Virus record (IMG/VR): IMGVR_UViG_3300033995_001000
Coordinates: 1 to 64,000 of that record
Direction: 5' to 3' (one strand)
From: a virus
DNA: 64,000 nt
Part shown: in pieces, positions 50,101-60,900 of the stretch
How positions within the stretch are numbered: the first letter of the stretch is position 1
How the letters are laid out: the number at the start of each line of letters is the position of its first letter
The notes under the pieces: model-generated
The model's database searches: none
What the model was told of the DNA's origin: nothing
The model's input: the letters and a program-made list of their open reading frames with translations, nothing else
Program-made: the position numbers and the translations under genes

Positions 50101-51774
50101 TCAGGTTCAAGTGGCTCATCAGGTTCATCAGGGTCTAGTGGGACAAGTGGTTCTTCAGGAACTGCAGGTACATCAGGTTCATCAGGAACTTCAGGTACGT
50201 CTGGCTCAAGTGGTAGTAGCGGTTCATCAGGTTCAAGTGGTTCATCAGGAACTTCAGGTAGTTCAGGTTCAAGCGGTAGTAGCGGCTCTTCAGGAACTGC
50301 GGGTACTAGTGGAACGTCAGGAAGTTCAGGTTCGTCGGGGTCAAGTGGTTCTTCAGGAACTAGCGGAACTTCAGGTTCAAGTGGTAGTTCGGGGTCTTCA
50401 GGTTCTAGTGGTAGTTCGGGGTCTTCAGGAACATCAGGAACAAGCGGTTCTTCAGGAACTGCAGGTACATCAGGCACAAGCGGAAGTAGTGGAACATCGG
50501 GTAGTTCAGGAACAAGCGGTTCATCGGGGTCAAGTGGTTCTTCAGGAAGTAGCGGTTCTTCAGGAACTGCGGGTACAAGTGGAAGTAGTGGAACATCGGG
50601 GTCAAGCGGTTCTTCGGGTTCATCAGGTTCTAGTGGAAGTAGTGGAACTTCGGGTTCTTCGGGTAGTTCAGGAACAAGTGGTTCATCAGGAACTGCGGGT
50701 ACAAGCGGAACATCAGGTAGTTCAGGTTCATCAGGAACTTCAGGGAGTAGTGGAACATCGGGTTCATCAGGAACCGCGGGTACAAGCGGAAGTAGTGGAA
50801 CATCGGGAACATCAGGTTCTAGTGGTAGTTCGGGTTCTTCAGGAACTGCGGGTACAAGTGGAACATCAGGTTCAAGTGGTTCCTCAGGTAGTTCAGGGTC
50901 TAGTGGTACAAGTGGAACGTCAGGTTCTTCAGGAACAAGCGGGTCTTCAGGTTCTTCAGGAACATCGGGTTCAAGTGGAACTGCAGGTACATCAGGAAGT
51001 AGTGGAACATCAGGAACAAGTGGTTCTTCAGGAACATCGGGTACGTCAGGTAGTTCAGGAACATCGGGTACGTCAGGTAGTTCAGGAACATCGGGTACGA
51101 GCGGAACTTCAGGTACGAGTGGCTCATCAGGAACATCGGGTAGTTCGGGCTCAAGCGGAACATCAGGTAGTTCTGGTTCATCAGGAACAAGCGGTTCTTC
51201 AGGAACATCGGGTACAAGTGGTTCTTCGGGAACTACGGGTACGAGCGGAACAAGTGGTTTGCAAGGAACTAGTGGGACATCAGGGACAAGTGGGACATCA
51301 GGTTCTTCAGGTACAAGTGGTTTATCTCCTGTCGTATCAGGTAATGATAATGAAGTATTAACTTCAGATGGTGCGGGTGGTATAACATCAGAACCTAATT
51401 TAACCTTTGATGGTACTACTTTAGGAATAACAGGTGACACTATTGAACAAGGTAATCAGTCATTACAATCATGTAGAGAAACAGGTGTTACAACAACAAC
51501 ATTAATTTGTCGTTTTCCATTCGCATCAGGTTCAAGTGCAACATTTGATTATTACGTATACGATTCTGGAACAAACGCGATGAGAAGTGGTATTATTATG
51601 ACAGTGTGGGACGGAACTAATACGGCATTTACTGATAGTTCAACACCTGATTTAAACGCTTCAACGGTGGCGGTTAAATTCTACACAGTAATTATAGGTT
51701 CAAATCTTGAGTTGTACGCAGCAATTGGAGGCGGAACTTGGGATATAAGTGTAGGAACAAGGATTGTCTTCTAA
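44122..51774 (+). CDS. Giant collagen-like protein, 2550 residues
   Basis: Residues 1-53 are a small N-terminal domain that probably anchors the fibre. Residues 54 to about 2399 are about 782 Gly-X-Y triplets, mostly GTS, GSS, GTD and GTN, with no proline seen. Residues about 2400-2550 are a beta-rich C-terminal domain (for example YDSGTNAMRSGIIMTVWDG) that could trimerise and bind a receptor. Gly-Thr-Asp triplets occur only in the first ~60% of the tract. If it forms a triple helix, the rod would be about 0.67 micrometre (0.286 nm per residue). Ser and Thr offer over a thousand possible O-glycosylation sites. It has a TATTTAT element and a terminator. Confidence 0.9.
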   Translation: MPNYQRLTDRTQAPIVSPDDIVHIVITGDTSQNPAGSSYKASIQQIADALSLAGTSGTAGTSGVNGSSGTSGVNGSSGSSGQNGTSGLSGSSGSSGTSGSSGSSGSSGTKGTSGSSGTSGISGSSGTSGSSGSSGSSGSSGSSGSSGSSGSSGSSGTNGSSGTNGSSGTNGSSGSSGSSGESGSSGTSGTSGSSGSSGSSGSSGTNGSSGTNGSSGTNGSSGTSGSSGTDGSSGTSGTDGSSGTSGTDGSSGTSGSSGTSGIDGSSGTSGTDGSSGTSGADGSSGTSGSSGISGVNGSSGTSGISGTDGSSGTSGNSGSSGTSGTDGSSGTSGSSGTSGTNGSSGTSGTDGSSGTSGTDGSSGTSGIDGSSGTSGTDGSSGTDGSSGTSGTDGSSGTSGSSGTDGSSGTSGTDGSSGTSGTDGSSGTSGSSGTDGSSGTSGTDGSSGTSGSSGLSGVDGSSGTSGTDGSSGTDGSSGTSGTDGSSGTSGSSGTDGSSGTSGTDGSSGTSGSSGTSGSSGTSGTDGSSGTSGTDGSSGTSGTDGSSGTSGSSGISGVNGTNGTSGSSGTSGTDGSSGTSGSSGTDGSSGTSGTNGSSGTSGTDGSSGTSGTSGTDGSSGTSGTSGSSGLSGVDGSSGTSGTDGSSGTSGTDGSSGTSGTDGSSGTSGTSGTDGSSGTSGTSGSSGLSGVDGSSGTSGTDGSSGTSGSSGTSGTDGSSGTSGTDGSSGTSGTSGSSGSSGTSGTDGSSGTSGTDGSSGTSGSSGTDGSSGTSGSSGTSGSSGSGGSSGTSGTDGSSGTSGTDGSSGTSGTDGSSGTSGTDGSSGTSGSSGTDGSSGTSGTDGSSGTSGSSGLSGVDGSSGTSGTDGSSGTSGSSGTDGSSGTSGTSGTDGSSGTSGTSGTSGTDGSSGTSGSSGLSGVDGSSGTSGTDGSSGTDGSSGTSGSSGTSGSSGTDGSSGTSGTDGSSGTSGSSGSSGTSGTDGSSGTSGTDGSSGSSGISGVNGSSGTSGTNGSSGTSGSSGTDGSSGTSGSSGTSGTDGSSGTSGTDGSSGTSGTDGSSGTSGTDGSSGTSGTSGTDGSSGTSGTDGSSGTDGSSGTSGTDGSSGTSGTSGTDGSSGTSGTNGSSGTSGSSGLSGVDGSSGTSGTDGSSGTSGSSGTSGTDGSSGTSGTDGSSGTSGSSGTDGSSGTSGTSGTDGSSGTSGTSGTDGSSGTSGSSGTDGSSGSSGTSGTDGSSGTSGTSGTDGSSGTSGTDGSSGTSGTSGTDGSSGTSGTDGSSGTSGTDGSSGTSGTSGTDGSSGTSGTDGSSGTSGSSGLSGVDGSSGTSGIDGSSGTSGTSGTDGSSGTSGSSGSSGTSGSSGTSGTSGSSGLSGVDGSSGTSGTDGSSGTSGTDGSSGTSGTSGTDGSSGTSGTSGTDGSSGTSGTSGTDGSSGTSGTSGTDGSSGTDGSSGTSGTSGTDGSSGTSGTDGSSGTDGSSGTSGSSGISGVNGSSGTSGTSGSSGTSGSSGTSGSSGTSGSSGTSGSSGTSGSSGSSGSSGTSGSSGTSGTSGSSGSSGTSGSSGSSGTSGTDGSSGTSGSSGTSGSSGTSGSSGTSGSSGTSGTSGSSGSSGSSGTSGTSGSSGSSGSSGSSGSSGTAGTSGTSGSSGSSGTSGSSGTSGSSGTSGTSGSSGTSGTNGSSGTSGSSGSSGTSGTSGSSGTSGTSGSSGTSGSSGTSGSSGTSGSSGTNGSSGTSGTSGSSGTSGTSGSSGSSGSSGSSGTSGSSGTSGTSGSSGTSGTSGTSGTSGSSGTSGSSGTSGTSGSSGTSGTSGSSGSSGTNGSSGTSGSAGTSGTSGTSGTSGSSGTSGSSGSSGSSGSSGSSGTSGSSGSSGSSGTAGTSGSSGTSGSSGSSGTSGTSGSSGSSGSSGSSGTSGTSGSSGSSGTSGSSGTSGTSGSSGTSGTSGSSGTSGSSGTSGSSGSSGTSGTSGTSGSSGTSGSSGSSGSSGTSGSSGTSGSSGTSGTSGSSGSSGSSGSSGSSGTSGSSGTAGTSGSSGTSGTSGSSGSSGSSGSSGSSGTSGSSGSSGSSGSSGTAGTSGTSGSSGSSGSSGSSGTSGTSGSSGSSGSSGSSGSSGSSGTSGTSGSSGTAGTSGTSGSSGTSGSSGTSGSSGSSGSSGSSGSSGTAGTSGSSGTSGSSGSSGSSGSSGSSGTSGSSGSSGTSGSSGTAGTSGTSGSSGSSGTSGSSGTSGSSGTAGTSGSSGTSGTSGSSGSSGSSGTAGTSGTSGSSGSSGSSGSSGTSGTSGSSGTSGSSGSSGTSGSSGTAGTSGSSGTSGTSGSSGTSGTSGSSGTSGTSGSSGTSGTSGTSGTSGSSGTSGSSGSSGTSGSSGSSGTSGSSGTSGTSGSSGTTGTSGTSGLQGTSGTSGTSGTSGSSGTSGLSPVVSGNDNEVLTSDGAGGITSEPNLTFDGTTLGITGDTIEQGNQSLQSCRETGVTTTTLICRFPFASGSSATFDYYVYDSGTNAMRSGIIMTVWDGTNTAFTDSSTPDLNASTVAVKFYTVIIGSNLELYAAIGGGTWDISVGTRIVF
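44281..51318 (+). repeat. Gly-X-Y coding tract, about 782 triplets
   Basis: Every third codon is Gly (ggt, gga, ggc, ggg), with Ser, Thr, Asp and Asn between. Synonymous codons vary from copy to copy, so the DNA is less repetitive than the protein. The tract is open in other frames and on the minus strand too, which produces long false ORFs. Confidence 0.95.
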
Positions 51775-51795
51775 AATAAAAACATATTAATTAAT

Positions 51796-51834
51796 AACCA
51801 CCATATTACTCAAATTATATGGTGGTTTTTTTTA
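51796..51834 (+). terminator. Rho-independent terminator between the giant genes
   Basis: AACCACCATAT and ATATGGTGGTT form an 11-bp stem with a 10-nt loop, followed by T-run. It is 22 bases after the first collagen-like stop. Confidence 0.85.
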
Positions 51835-51863
51835 TTTTAAAAAGAGAAAAGGTTATGATAACA

Positions 51864-51870
51864 TATTTAT
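51864..51870 (+). promoter_or_regulatory. TATTTAT element before the second giant collagen-like gene
   Basis: TATTTAT lies 54 nt before the ATG at 51925, followed by a Lys-codon-like A/G-rich leader. Confidence 0.42.
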
Positions 51871-51924
51871 AAGTTAATAAACATAGAAGAATTTTCTTTT
51901 GGAAAGTGAAAAAAGAAAAATATA

Positions 51925-54900
51925 ATGGCAAATGAATTCATAGCCCGCAATGGGGTCAAATCTTTAGGTGGCGTAACAGTACCTTATAAATCAGTGTCAA
52001 GTGCTTATAGCGTGTCAACTGATGATTATCTTATCGAGGGGTCTTCGAATGCCCCATTTTCAGTAACATTACCCACCTCAGTTGGTATTTCGGGTAAAAT
52101 ATACGTTGTTAAAAATACAGGGTCAGCGACCATAACGGTAAATACAACGTCAAGCCAAACAATTGATGGTAGTACTACTAAAACATTAACCACAGATAAT
52201 TCTCTTTATGTACAGAGTAATGGTACTGGATGGTTAATTATTGGTATTAACGGAACATCAGGAACAAGTGGAACATCAGGTAGTTCGGGAACAAGTGGTT
52301 CGTCAGGTACAAGCGGAACATCGGGTTCAAGTGGAAGTAGTGGTTCATCAGGAACTTCGGGTACGTCTGGCTCAAGTGGTAGTAGCGGTTCATCAGGTTC
52401 AAGTGGGTCTTCGGGTTCATCAGGAACAAGCGGAACATCAGGTTCAAGTGGAAGTAGTGGTTCATCAGGAACTGCTGGTACATCAGGGTCTTCAGGTTCA
52501 AGTGGTTCATCAGGATTGAGTGGAACTTCAGGAACATCAGGTTCAAGTGGAAGTAGTGGTTCATCAGGAACTGCGGGAACAAGCGGAAGTTCAGGGTCTA
52601 GTGGGTCTTCAGGTACATCAGGAAGTTCAGGTTCTTCAGGGACTGCGGGCACAAGTGGAAGTTCAGGCTCTAGCGGGTCATCTGGTAGTAGTGGTACATC
52701 AGGGTCTTCAGGTTCAAGCGGAACAAGTGGTACGTCAGGTAGTTCAGGAACTGCGGGTACTTCAGGCTCAAGTGGTGTAAGTGGTACATCAGGAACATCA
52801 GGTTCTTCGGGGTCTAGTGGTTCTTCAGGTACATCAGGAACAGGTGGTACTTCAGGTTCAAGTGGAACATCAGGCTCAAGTGGAAGTAGTGGTAGTTCGG
52901 GTTCATCAGGAACTGCGGGTACTTCAGGTAGTTCAGGTTCTTCAGGAACAAGTGGTTCTTCAGGTACTTCAGGTAGTTCGGGAACAAGCGGAACTTCGGG
53001 CTCTTCAGGTACTAGTGGAACGTCAGGTAGTTCAGGTACAAGTGGAACATCAGGCTCAAGTGGAAGTAGTGGTAGTTCAGGTTCAAGTGGGTCTTCAGGA
53101 ACTGCGGGTACATCAGGTAGTGCTGGTACAAGTGGAACATCAGGTTCATCAGGAAGTTCAGGTTCAAGCGGTACTAGCGGTTCTTCAGGAACTTCAGGTA
53201 GTGCTGGTACAAGTGGAACATCAGGAACAAGCGGTTCATCAGGGACTAGCGGAACAAGTGGTTCGTCAGGTAGTTCAGGTTCAAGTGGGTCGTCAGGTAG
53301 TTCAGGTTCAAGTGGTACTGCGGGTACAAGTGGTTCTTCAGGAACTAGCGGAACATCAGGTAGTTCAGGTTCAAGCGGAAGTTCAGGTGTAAGTGGTACA
53401 TCAGGAACCTCAGGTTCTTCAGGAAGCTCAGGTTCAAGTGGTTCTTCAGGTAGTGCTGGTACAAGTGGGACATCAGGTTCATCTGGTTCAAGTGGTTCTT
53501 CAGGAACTAGCGGAACATCAGGTTCAAGTGGAACTGCGGGAACAAGTGGCTCATCAGGTAGTTCAGGTTCAAGTGGAACTTCAGGTTCAAGTGGTAGTAG
53601 TGGCTCGTCAGGTTCCTCGGGGACAAGCGGTACGTCAGGCTCAAGTGGTAGTTCAGGTTCTTCAGGAACATCTGGAACTAGCGGAACATCAGGTTCATCA
53701 GGAACTTCGGGAACGTCAGGTTCATCAGGAACTGCGGGAACGTCAGGTTCTAGTGGAAGTTCAGGTTCAAGTGGTTCTTCAGGTAGTTCGGGTTCAAGCG
53801 GAACATCAGGTACTTCAGGTTCATCAGGAACTAGCGGAACAAGTGGTTCTTCAGGTAGTTCGGGTTCAAGCGGAAGTAGTGGAACAAGCGGAAGTAGTGG
53901 AACATCAGGAACTTCAGGTTCATCAGGAACTTCAGGTTCATCAGGTACCTCAGGGTCAAGTGGAAGTAGTGGTTCATCAGGTTCAAGTGGTTCTTCAGGT
54001 ACTTCAGGTAGTACTGGTACAAGTGGGACATCAGGAACAAGCGGTTCTTCAGGAACTGCGGGTACATCAGGAAGTAGTGGAAGTTCGGGTTCGAGTGGTT
54101 CTTCAGGAACTAGCGGTACTTCAGGGTCATCAGGAACAAGTGGTTCTTCAGGAAGTTCGGGTACATCAGGAACTAGAGGTACTTCAGGTTCTTCAGGAAC
54201 ATCAGGAACAAGTGGAACGTCAGGTTCAAGTGGAAGTAGTGGTTCATCAGGGACTGCGGGTACAAGTGGCTCATCAGGGACTGCAGGTACTAGCGGTAGT
54301 TCGGGGTCAAGTGGGTCTTCGGGTTCGAGTGGTAGTAGCGGTTCTTCAGGAACTTCTGGAACTAGAGGTACGTCAGGTTCTTCGGGGACTAGCGGAACAT
54401 CAGGTTCGTCAGGTACTAGCGGAACTTCAGGTTCAAGTGGAATTAGTGGTGTTAATGGAACTAATGGTACATCAGGTTCTTCGGGTTCAAGTGGAAGTAG
54501 TGGAACATCAGGGTCTTCAGGTACTAGCGGTTCTTCAGGTAGTTCAGGTAGTTCAGGTTCAAGTGGTTCTTCAGGAACATCAGGTTCGAGTGGAACATCA
54601 GGAACTAGAGGTACGTCAGGTTCTTCGGGAACGAGTGGTACATCAGGAACGAGTGGTACATCAGGTTCATCGGGTTCAAGCGGAAGTAGTGGCTCATCAG
54701 GAACTGCTGGTACGAGTGGAAGTTCAGGCTCAAGTGGCTCGTCAGGTACAAGCGGTTCATCAGGTTCAAGCGGTAGTTCGGGTTCGAGTGGAAGTAGCGG
54801 AACATCAGGAACTGCGGGAACGTCAGGTTCTAGTGGAAGTTCAGGAACATCAGGGTCGAGTGGTTCTTCAGGTTCTTCAGGAAGTAGTGGAAGTTCAGGT

Positions 54901-57900
54901 ACAAGTGGTTCTTCTGGAACTTCAGGCTCATCAGGCTCATCAGGAACTGCGGGTAGTTCAGGTACGAGCGGAACGTCAGGTTCATCAGGAACAAGCGGAA
55001 CGTCAGGGAGTTCGGGCTCAAGTGGTACATCTGGAACAAGTGGAACGTCAGGTTCTTCAGGGTCAAGTGGTACGAGTGGTATAAGCGGAACCTCAGGTAC
55101 TAGCGGAACATCAGGTAGTAGTGGTAGTTCAGGTTCTTCTGGGTCAAGTGGTTCTTCAGGAACTGCGGGCACATCAGGAAGTGCGGGAACAAGCGGAACT
55201 TCAGGTAGTTCAGGTTCAAGTGGTAGTAGTGGTTCTTCAGGAACTGCGGGTACATCAGGAAGTAGTGGAAGTTCGGGCTCGAGTGGTTCTTCAGGAACAT
55301 CGGGTACAAGCGGAAGTTCGGGTTCATCAGGTTCTTCGGGGACTAGCGGAACTTCAGGTACATCAGGTAGTTCAGGTTCAAGCGGTTCATCAGGAACTAG
55401 CGGAACATCAGGTTCAAGTGGTTCTTCAGGTAGTTCAGGTTCAAGCGGAACATCAGGTTCTAGTGGTTCATCAGGAAGTAGTGGAAGTTCAGGGACTGCG
55501 GGTACATCAGGTAGTGCTGGTACAAGTGGAACATCAGGTTCTAGCGGTTCGTCAGGAAGTAGTGGAAGTTCAGGGACTGCAGGTACAAGTGGAACATCAG
55601 GTTCTAGCGGTTCTTCGGGTACATCAGGTTCAAGCGGTACATCAGGTTCAAGCGGTAGTAGTGGTTCTTCAGGTACTTCAGGAACAAGAGGTACGTCAGG
55701 TTCTTCAGGGACAAGTGGAACTAGCGGAACATCAGGAACTAGCGGAACATCAGGCTCAAGTGGTAGTAGTGGTTCATCAGGAACAAGTGGAACAAGTGGG
55801 TCTTCAGGTTCAAGTGGGAGTAGTGGTAGTTCGGGTTCATCAGGAACTGCGGGTACATCTGGCTCAAGTGGAACTGCGGGAACAAGCGGTTCGTCAGGTA
55901 GTTCAGGGTCTAGTGGTTCTTCAGGTTCAAGTGGAAGTTCGGGAGTAAGCGGTACGTCAGGAACTAGTGGAACATCAGGTTCGAGTGGTACATCAGGTAC
56001 GTCAGGAAGTTCAGGGTCATCAGGTTCTTCGGGTAGTTCAGGCTCAAGTGGAACAAGTGGTTCATCAGGAACTAGCGGTACTTCAGGTTCAAGTGGTTCA
56101 TCAGGAACCTCAGGTTCAAGTGGTTCGTCAGGTAGTTCAGGTTCAAGTGGAAGTAGTGGTTCATCAGGAACATCAGGAACTAGAGGTACGTCAGGGTCTT
56201 CAGGTACAAGTGGAACAAGTGGTTCATCAGGTACAAGTGGAACTTCAGGTTCTAGTGGAAGTAGTGGTTCGTCAGGTACATCTGGCTCAAGTGGGACTGC
56301 GGGAACAAGTGGTTCATCAGGAAGTTCAGGTTCAAGTGGTAGTTCAGGTTCAAGCGGTAGTAGCGGGTCGTCAGGCTCAAGTGGTACTTCAGGGACAAGC
56401 GGTTCATCAGGTAGTTCAGGTTCTAGTGGTAGTAGTGGAACTTCAGGAACAAGAGGTACGTCAGGTTCTTCGGGAACAAGTGGAACTAGCGGAACGTCAG
56501 GTTCAAGTGGTAGTAGTGGTTCTTCAGGAACATCAGGATTAAGTGGTACTTCAGGCACTAGCGGAACATCAGGTAGTAGTGGTTCTTCAGGTAGTTCAGG
56601 TTCAAGTGGAAGTTCGGGGGTAAGTGGTACATCAGGAACTAGCGGAACATCGGGCTCTTCAGGAAGTTCAGGTTCGAGTGGGAGTAGTGGCTCTTCAGGA
56701 ACATCAGGTAGTTCGGGGTCAAGTGGTAGTAGCGGTTCATCAGGTACTAGTGGTAGTAGCGGTTCTTCAGGAAGTTCGGGTACATCAGGAACTAGAGGTA
56801 CTTCAGGTTCTTCAGGAACAAGTGGAACTTCAGGATTAAATGGGACTGCAGGAACTAGCGGAACTTCAGGGTCAAGTGGTTCTTCAGGTACAAGTGGAAC
56901 AAGTGGGTCTAGTGGTAGTTCAGGTTCAAGCGGTAGTAGCGGTTCATCAGGAACTAGCGGAACGTCAGGTTCTTCAGGTAGTAGTGGTTCGTCAGGTTTG
57001 TCAGGTACAAGTGGAACATCAGGTTCATCAGGAAGTTCAGGTTCAAGTGGGTCTTCAGGAAGTTCAGGAACATCAGGTTCATCTGGTAGTAGTGGTTCTT
57101 CAGGTTCTTCGGGAACAAGTGGTTCTTCAGGTTCTAGTGGAACTTCAGGTACTAGAGGTACGTCAGGTAGTTCAGGAACAAGTGGGACTTCAGGTTTAAG
57201 TGGAACATCAGGTACTAGCGGAACGTCAGGCTCAAGCGGTTCTTCAGGTTCAAGTGGTTCATCAGGAACTGCGGGAACATCAGGTAGTTCAGGGTCAAGC
57301 GGCAGTAGCGGTTCATCAGGAACTGCGGGAACATCAGGTAGTTCAGGAACTAGTGGTTCTTCGGGTTCAAGTGGTAGTAGTGGTTCATCAGGTACGTCAG
57401 GGTCAAGTGGTTCTAGCGGTAGTTCAGGAACTTCAGGTACAAGAGGTACTTCGGGGTCAAGTGGTACTAGTGGTGTGAGCGGTACATCAGGTACTAGCGG
57501 AACATCAGGTACTAGCGGAACATCAGGAAGTAGTGGTTCTTCAGGAAGTTCAGGTTCAAGTGGTGTAAGTGGTACTTCAGGGACTGCTGGTACATCAGGA
57601 AGTAGCGGGTCATCAGGTTCAAGTGGTTCTTCAGGTTCTTCAGGAAGTTCAGGTTCTAGTGGAACTTCAGGTACATCAGGTTCGAGTGGTAGTTCGGGTT
57701 CTAGCGGTAGTTCGGGGATAAGTGGAACATCAGGAACATCAGGTTCATCTGGTAGTAGTGGTTCTTCAGGTTCTAGTGGAACTTCAGGTACTAGAGGTAC
57801 GTCAGGTAGTTCAGGAACAAGTGGGACTTCAGGTTTAAGTGGGACTGCGGGAACTAGCGGAACGTCAGGTTCAAGTGGTAGTTCAGGTTCAAGCGGTTCT

Positions 57901-60900
57901 TCAGGAACTGCGGGAACATCAGGTAGTTCAGGGTCAAGTGGTAGTAGCGGTTCATCAGGAACAAGTGGAACGTCAGGTTCTTCGGGTAGTAGTGGTAGTT
58001 CAGGTTCTTCGGGTTCAAGTGGGACATCGGGTACTAGAGGTACTTCAGGTTCATCAGGAACTAGCGGAACATCAGGTTCTTCAGGAACTAGCGGAACATC
58101 AGGAAGTAGTGGTTCTTCAGGAAGCTCAGGTTCATCAGGAAGTTCAGGCTCATCAGGAACTTCAGGTGTTAGCGGTTCTTCAGGAAGTTCAGGTACAAGT
58201 GGTTCTTCAGGGTCAAGTGGTTCATCAGGAAGCTCAGGTGTTAGTGGTTCTTCAGGTAGTTCAGGTTCATCAGGAACTAGCGGAACATCAGGTTCTTCAG
58301 GTAGTTCAGGAAGTTCAGGTTCAAGCGGAACATCAGGTACTAGAGGTACTTCAGGTTCTTCAGGAACTGCGGGTACGAGTGGGGTTAATGGAGCTTCATC
58401 ATGTATCACATGGTTATCAGATACTTCGAATACAACTATACCAGCATCAACTCGTATTTCTTACGGACCTGTAAACGTTATTAATAGTTTAAACACAATA
58501 TACGTAAATAAAACATCATATAATCCTAGTGTTGATACATCGGCTTGGTGGACAGGGTTACAAAACTACGTAACTGCAAATGGTGCGGGTAGTGCTTATA
58601 TAACAGTTGTTGAAGTTGAAACAGGATTGGTTGGGATATATACCGTAAACTCAGTTTCATTAGCGGGCAATGTTTACACAGTGTCTGTGGCGGTTAATAG
58701 TGGAGGTGTTAGTTCATGGACAAACAATTATAATCATTGTATAAATTGGGTTGGAAGTGGTAAATCAGGGACAAGTGGAACATCGGGAACTAGAGGTACT
58801 TCAGGTTCATCAGGAACTAGCGGAACATCAGGAACAAGTGGTTCAAGCGGTTCTTCGGGAAGTTCAGGTTCAAGTGGTTCTTCAGGAAGTTCAGGTTCAA
58901 GCGGTTCTTCAGGAACTTCAGGTACAAGTGGTTCTTCAGGGTCAAGTGGTTCTTCAGGAACTTCAGGTGTTAGCGGTTCTTCAGGAAGTTCAGGTACAAG
59001 TGGTTCTTCAGGTAGTTCAGGTTCAAGTGGAAGTAGCGGTAGTTCAGGAACTAGTGGAATTTCAGGTTCAAGTGGTAGTTCAGGTTCATCAGGTTCAAGT
59101 GGAAGTTCAGGTTCATCAGGAACAAGTGGAACATCGGGTTCAAGTGGTAGTTCAGGAAGTTCAGGTTCAAGTGGAACATCGGGTACTAGAGGTACTTCAG
59201 GTTCTTCAGGAACATCAGGTACAAGTGGAACGTCAGGAAGTTCAGGTTCAAGCGGTTCTTCAGGAACTAGCGGAACATCAGGTAGTTCAGGTTCATCAGG
59301 AACGTCAGGTTCAAGTGGTTCTTCAGGTAGTTCAGGTTCAAGTGGTTCGTCAGGAACTGCGGGTACGTCAGGAGTTTCAGGAGCATCGGGCGTTTCAGGA
59401 ACAAGTGGGACATCAGGAAATTCAGGGTCAAGCGGTACTAGCGGAACTTCAGGAAGTTCAGGTTCATCAGGAAGTTCAGGTTCAAGTGGTACTAGCGGAA
59501 ATTCAGGTTCATCAGGAAGTTCAGGTTCAAGTGGTTCTTCAGGTAGTTCAGGAAGTAGTGGTACATCAGGTAGTTCAGGAAGTAGCGGTACATCAGGTAG
59601 TTCAGGTTCTTCAGGAAGTTCAGGAACATCAGGTACTAGAGGTACTTCAGGTTCTTCAGGAACATCAGGAACAAGTGGAACATCAGGTTCATCGGGCTCA
59701 TCAGGAAGTAGCGGCTCATCAGGGTCTTCAGGAACAAGTGGAGTATCAGGTTCATCAGGTTCATCAGGTTCATCAGGTTCATCAGGTTCATCAGGTTCAA
59801 GTGGTACTAGCGGAAATTCAGGTTCATCAGGAAGTTCAGGAAGTAGTGGTTCTTCAGGTTCAAGTGGAACATCGGGTACTAGAGGTACTTCAGGTTCGTC
59901 AGGTACTTCAGGTACTTCAGGTTCGTCAGGAACAAGTGGTATTACCGCAAATGATGGGTCAAACTCAGGTAGATGGGAATATAAAGGAGTTGGGGTTGGG
60001 TTGGACCCATTAGCAACACGTTTCGCGACAAGTAATGCAACTCAAGGGTTATATAACAATTTGACAATTAATGTATTAGACTATGCTGGGACTAATTATA
60101 CAAATTGGTTTAAAGCTCTTGCGTTAGTTGTTGGATTAGGTAATAAAGTATTTTTCCAAGTAACTAAATTAGGGGATAATTCTAATATTGCAATTTATGA
60201 GATAACAACCATAGTTGATAACACTACATGGTTTGATATTAACTTTTCTTCAAGTTTAGTTGGAAGTGGTGTGTTAACCAGTGGTGATGTATGTACAATT
60301 TCATGGGTTTATAATGGTAAATCGGGAACAAACGGAACTTCAGGTTCAAGTGGAACATCGGGTACTAGAGGTACTTCAGGTTCATCAGGAACTAGCGGAA
60401 CGTCAGGAACAAGTGGTTCATCAGGAAGTTCAGGAAGTAGCGGTTCTTCAGGAAGTTCAGGAACATCAGGTACTAGAGGTACTTCAGGTTCTTCAGGAAC
60501 ATCAGGAACAAGTGGAACATCAGGTTCTTCGGGTAGCTCAGGTAGTTCAGGAAGTTCAGGTTCATCAGGAAGTTCAGGTTCAAGCGGATTGACGGGTGTT
60601 GCAGGAACTTCAGGTACATCAGGTGGTGGTGGTGGTTCCATTGCGATTTACGATGAGGGTACTTTAGTAACATCAAGTGCGGTTAGTTTAAATTTTGCGG
60701 GTACTTGTATAACGGCGGTTGATGATGGTGGTGGAGCAATTACCGTTGGAATTGACTGCTCAAAGATATATGTAATTGCTTCAACTTCAGCAACCATTGG
60801 TGACTTTCAAGTGAATGAATCTCTCGACAATTATCGTATTGGAGACTCGGCTTGCGGATGGAATGGATGTGAATGGACTGTCTTAAGTCCAATAGTTAGT

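Noticed and set aside
44364-51440. A 2358-codon minus-strand open frame rich in Val-Pro-Glu-Glu-Pro, and a similar 2067-codon frame at 52206-58409
   Set aside because: They are mirror images of the Gly-X-Y repeat: the few codons used do not give stop codons in that antisense frame. There is no promoter, leader or sensible domain, and the + strand frame has N- and C-terminal domains.
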